Source of the DNA: Prevotellaceae bacterium
GTDB taxonomy: Bacteria > Bacteroidota > Bacteroidia > Bacteroidales > UBA932
Length of the DNA: 5,221 nt
Direction: 5' to 3'
Assembly: GCA_031290755.1 (NCBI GenBank)
Contig: JAITMY010000061.1
Location: forward strand, 1-5,221
A program made the position numbers and the translations under genes. This document shows, piece after piece, positions 5,120 through 5,221 of the stretch. Numbering within the stretch: the first letter of the stretch is position 1; each line of letters opens with the position of its first letter. Below the pieces are notes generated by a model that did no database searches, had not been told where the DNA came from, and worked only from the letters and a program-made list of their open reading frames with translations.

Positions 5120-5221
5120 ATGCGAAAAACCATTGGGATACTATTGTTGCTGATAGCAGCACTCCCCGCGCTTGCCGCCGCTCCCGACAGCATCTCCGTC
5201 TGGGAGAAATGCCGCACCTGC
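5120..5221 (+). CDS. Exported protein, N-terminal fragment ending at a CxxC motif
   Basis: The ATG at 5120 directly follows the TAA of the previous gene (zero spacing), and 34 codons are visible before the window ends. The start is a clear signal peptide: MRK, a hydrophobic core TIGILLLLIAALPALAAA with a probable AxA cleavage site around residues 18-21, then PDSISVWEKCRTC. The visible part ends at Cys-Arg-Thr-Cys (31-34). If the next residue is His this would be a c-type heme site; otherwise it could be a metal, Fe-S or redox dithiol site. The full length and family cannot be seen. Confidence 0.72.
   Translation, partial: MRKTIGILLLLIAALPALAAAPDSISVWEKCRTC

Overview
The window looks like a chromosomal piece of a Bacteroidetes (probably Bacteroidales) genome of moderate to high GC. 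The signs are: a prolyl-tRNA synthetase of the type ending in ARAY; a cytidylate kinase with the SSCGKST form of the P-loop; a 235-aa cytosolic hypothetical protein that I recall from Bacteroidetes; start codons without a clear Shine-Dalgarno; and one good match to the Bacteroidetes -7 promoter box (TAnnTTTG) at 4333-4340. The placement rests on recognition from memory, not on a search.

Layout. 1-1035 (+) is the C-terminal two thirds of proS. After 14 bp, 1050-2018 (+) encodes a lipoprotein-like GH19 chitinase or muramidase. 2051-2758 (+) encodes a conserved hypothetical protein. 2759-2850 is a short convergent gap with a hairpin and copy 1 of a 29-bp REP-like repeat. Two nucleotide-kinase genes follow on the minus strand, read cmk (4127-3432) then gmk (3417-2851), 14 bp apart and so probably one transcript. 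Copy 2 of the 29-bp repeat (28/29 identical, same orientation) lies upstream of cmk, so the two copies bracket the operon.

4128-4741 has no conventional gene and is the most unusual part. It holds a 7-bp inverted repeat (4192-4210), REP copy 2 (4251-4279), two long A-tracts (4290-4297, 4319-4327), a plus-strand promoter box, a duplicated TTAGTCA motif, a possible 31-codon ORF (4381-4476) containing an 8-bp inverted repeat and a run of eight C, and then a GC-rich tandem array (4514-4725) of five 41-bp units. Each unit is two different hairpins joined by 5-nt linkers. The differences between units fall in loops or linkers, or change stem C-G pairs to U.G wobbles, which suggests a structured plus-strand RNA. 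The array ends 16 bp before a small exported Cys-containing protein (4742-5119). That gene abuts another exported protein (5120 to the edge), which is cut just after a CxxC motif.

Functionally, proS, cmk and gmk are housekeeping genes for translation and nucleotide supply. The GH19 enzyme and the two exported proteins act outside the cytoplasm. The hairpin array sits where it would be transcribed as the long leader of the exported-protein pair if the 4333 promoter is real.
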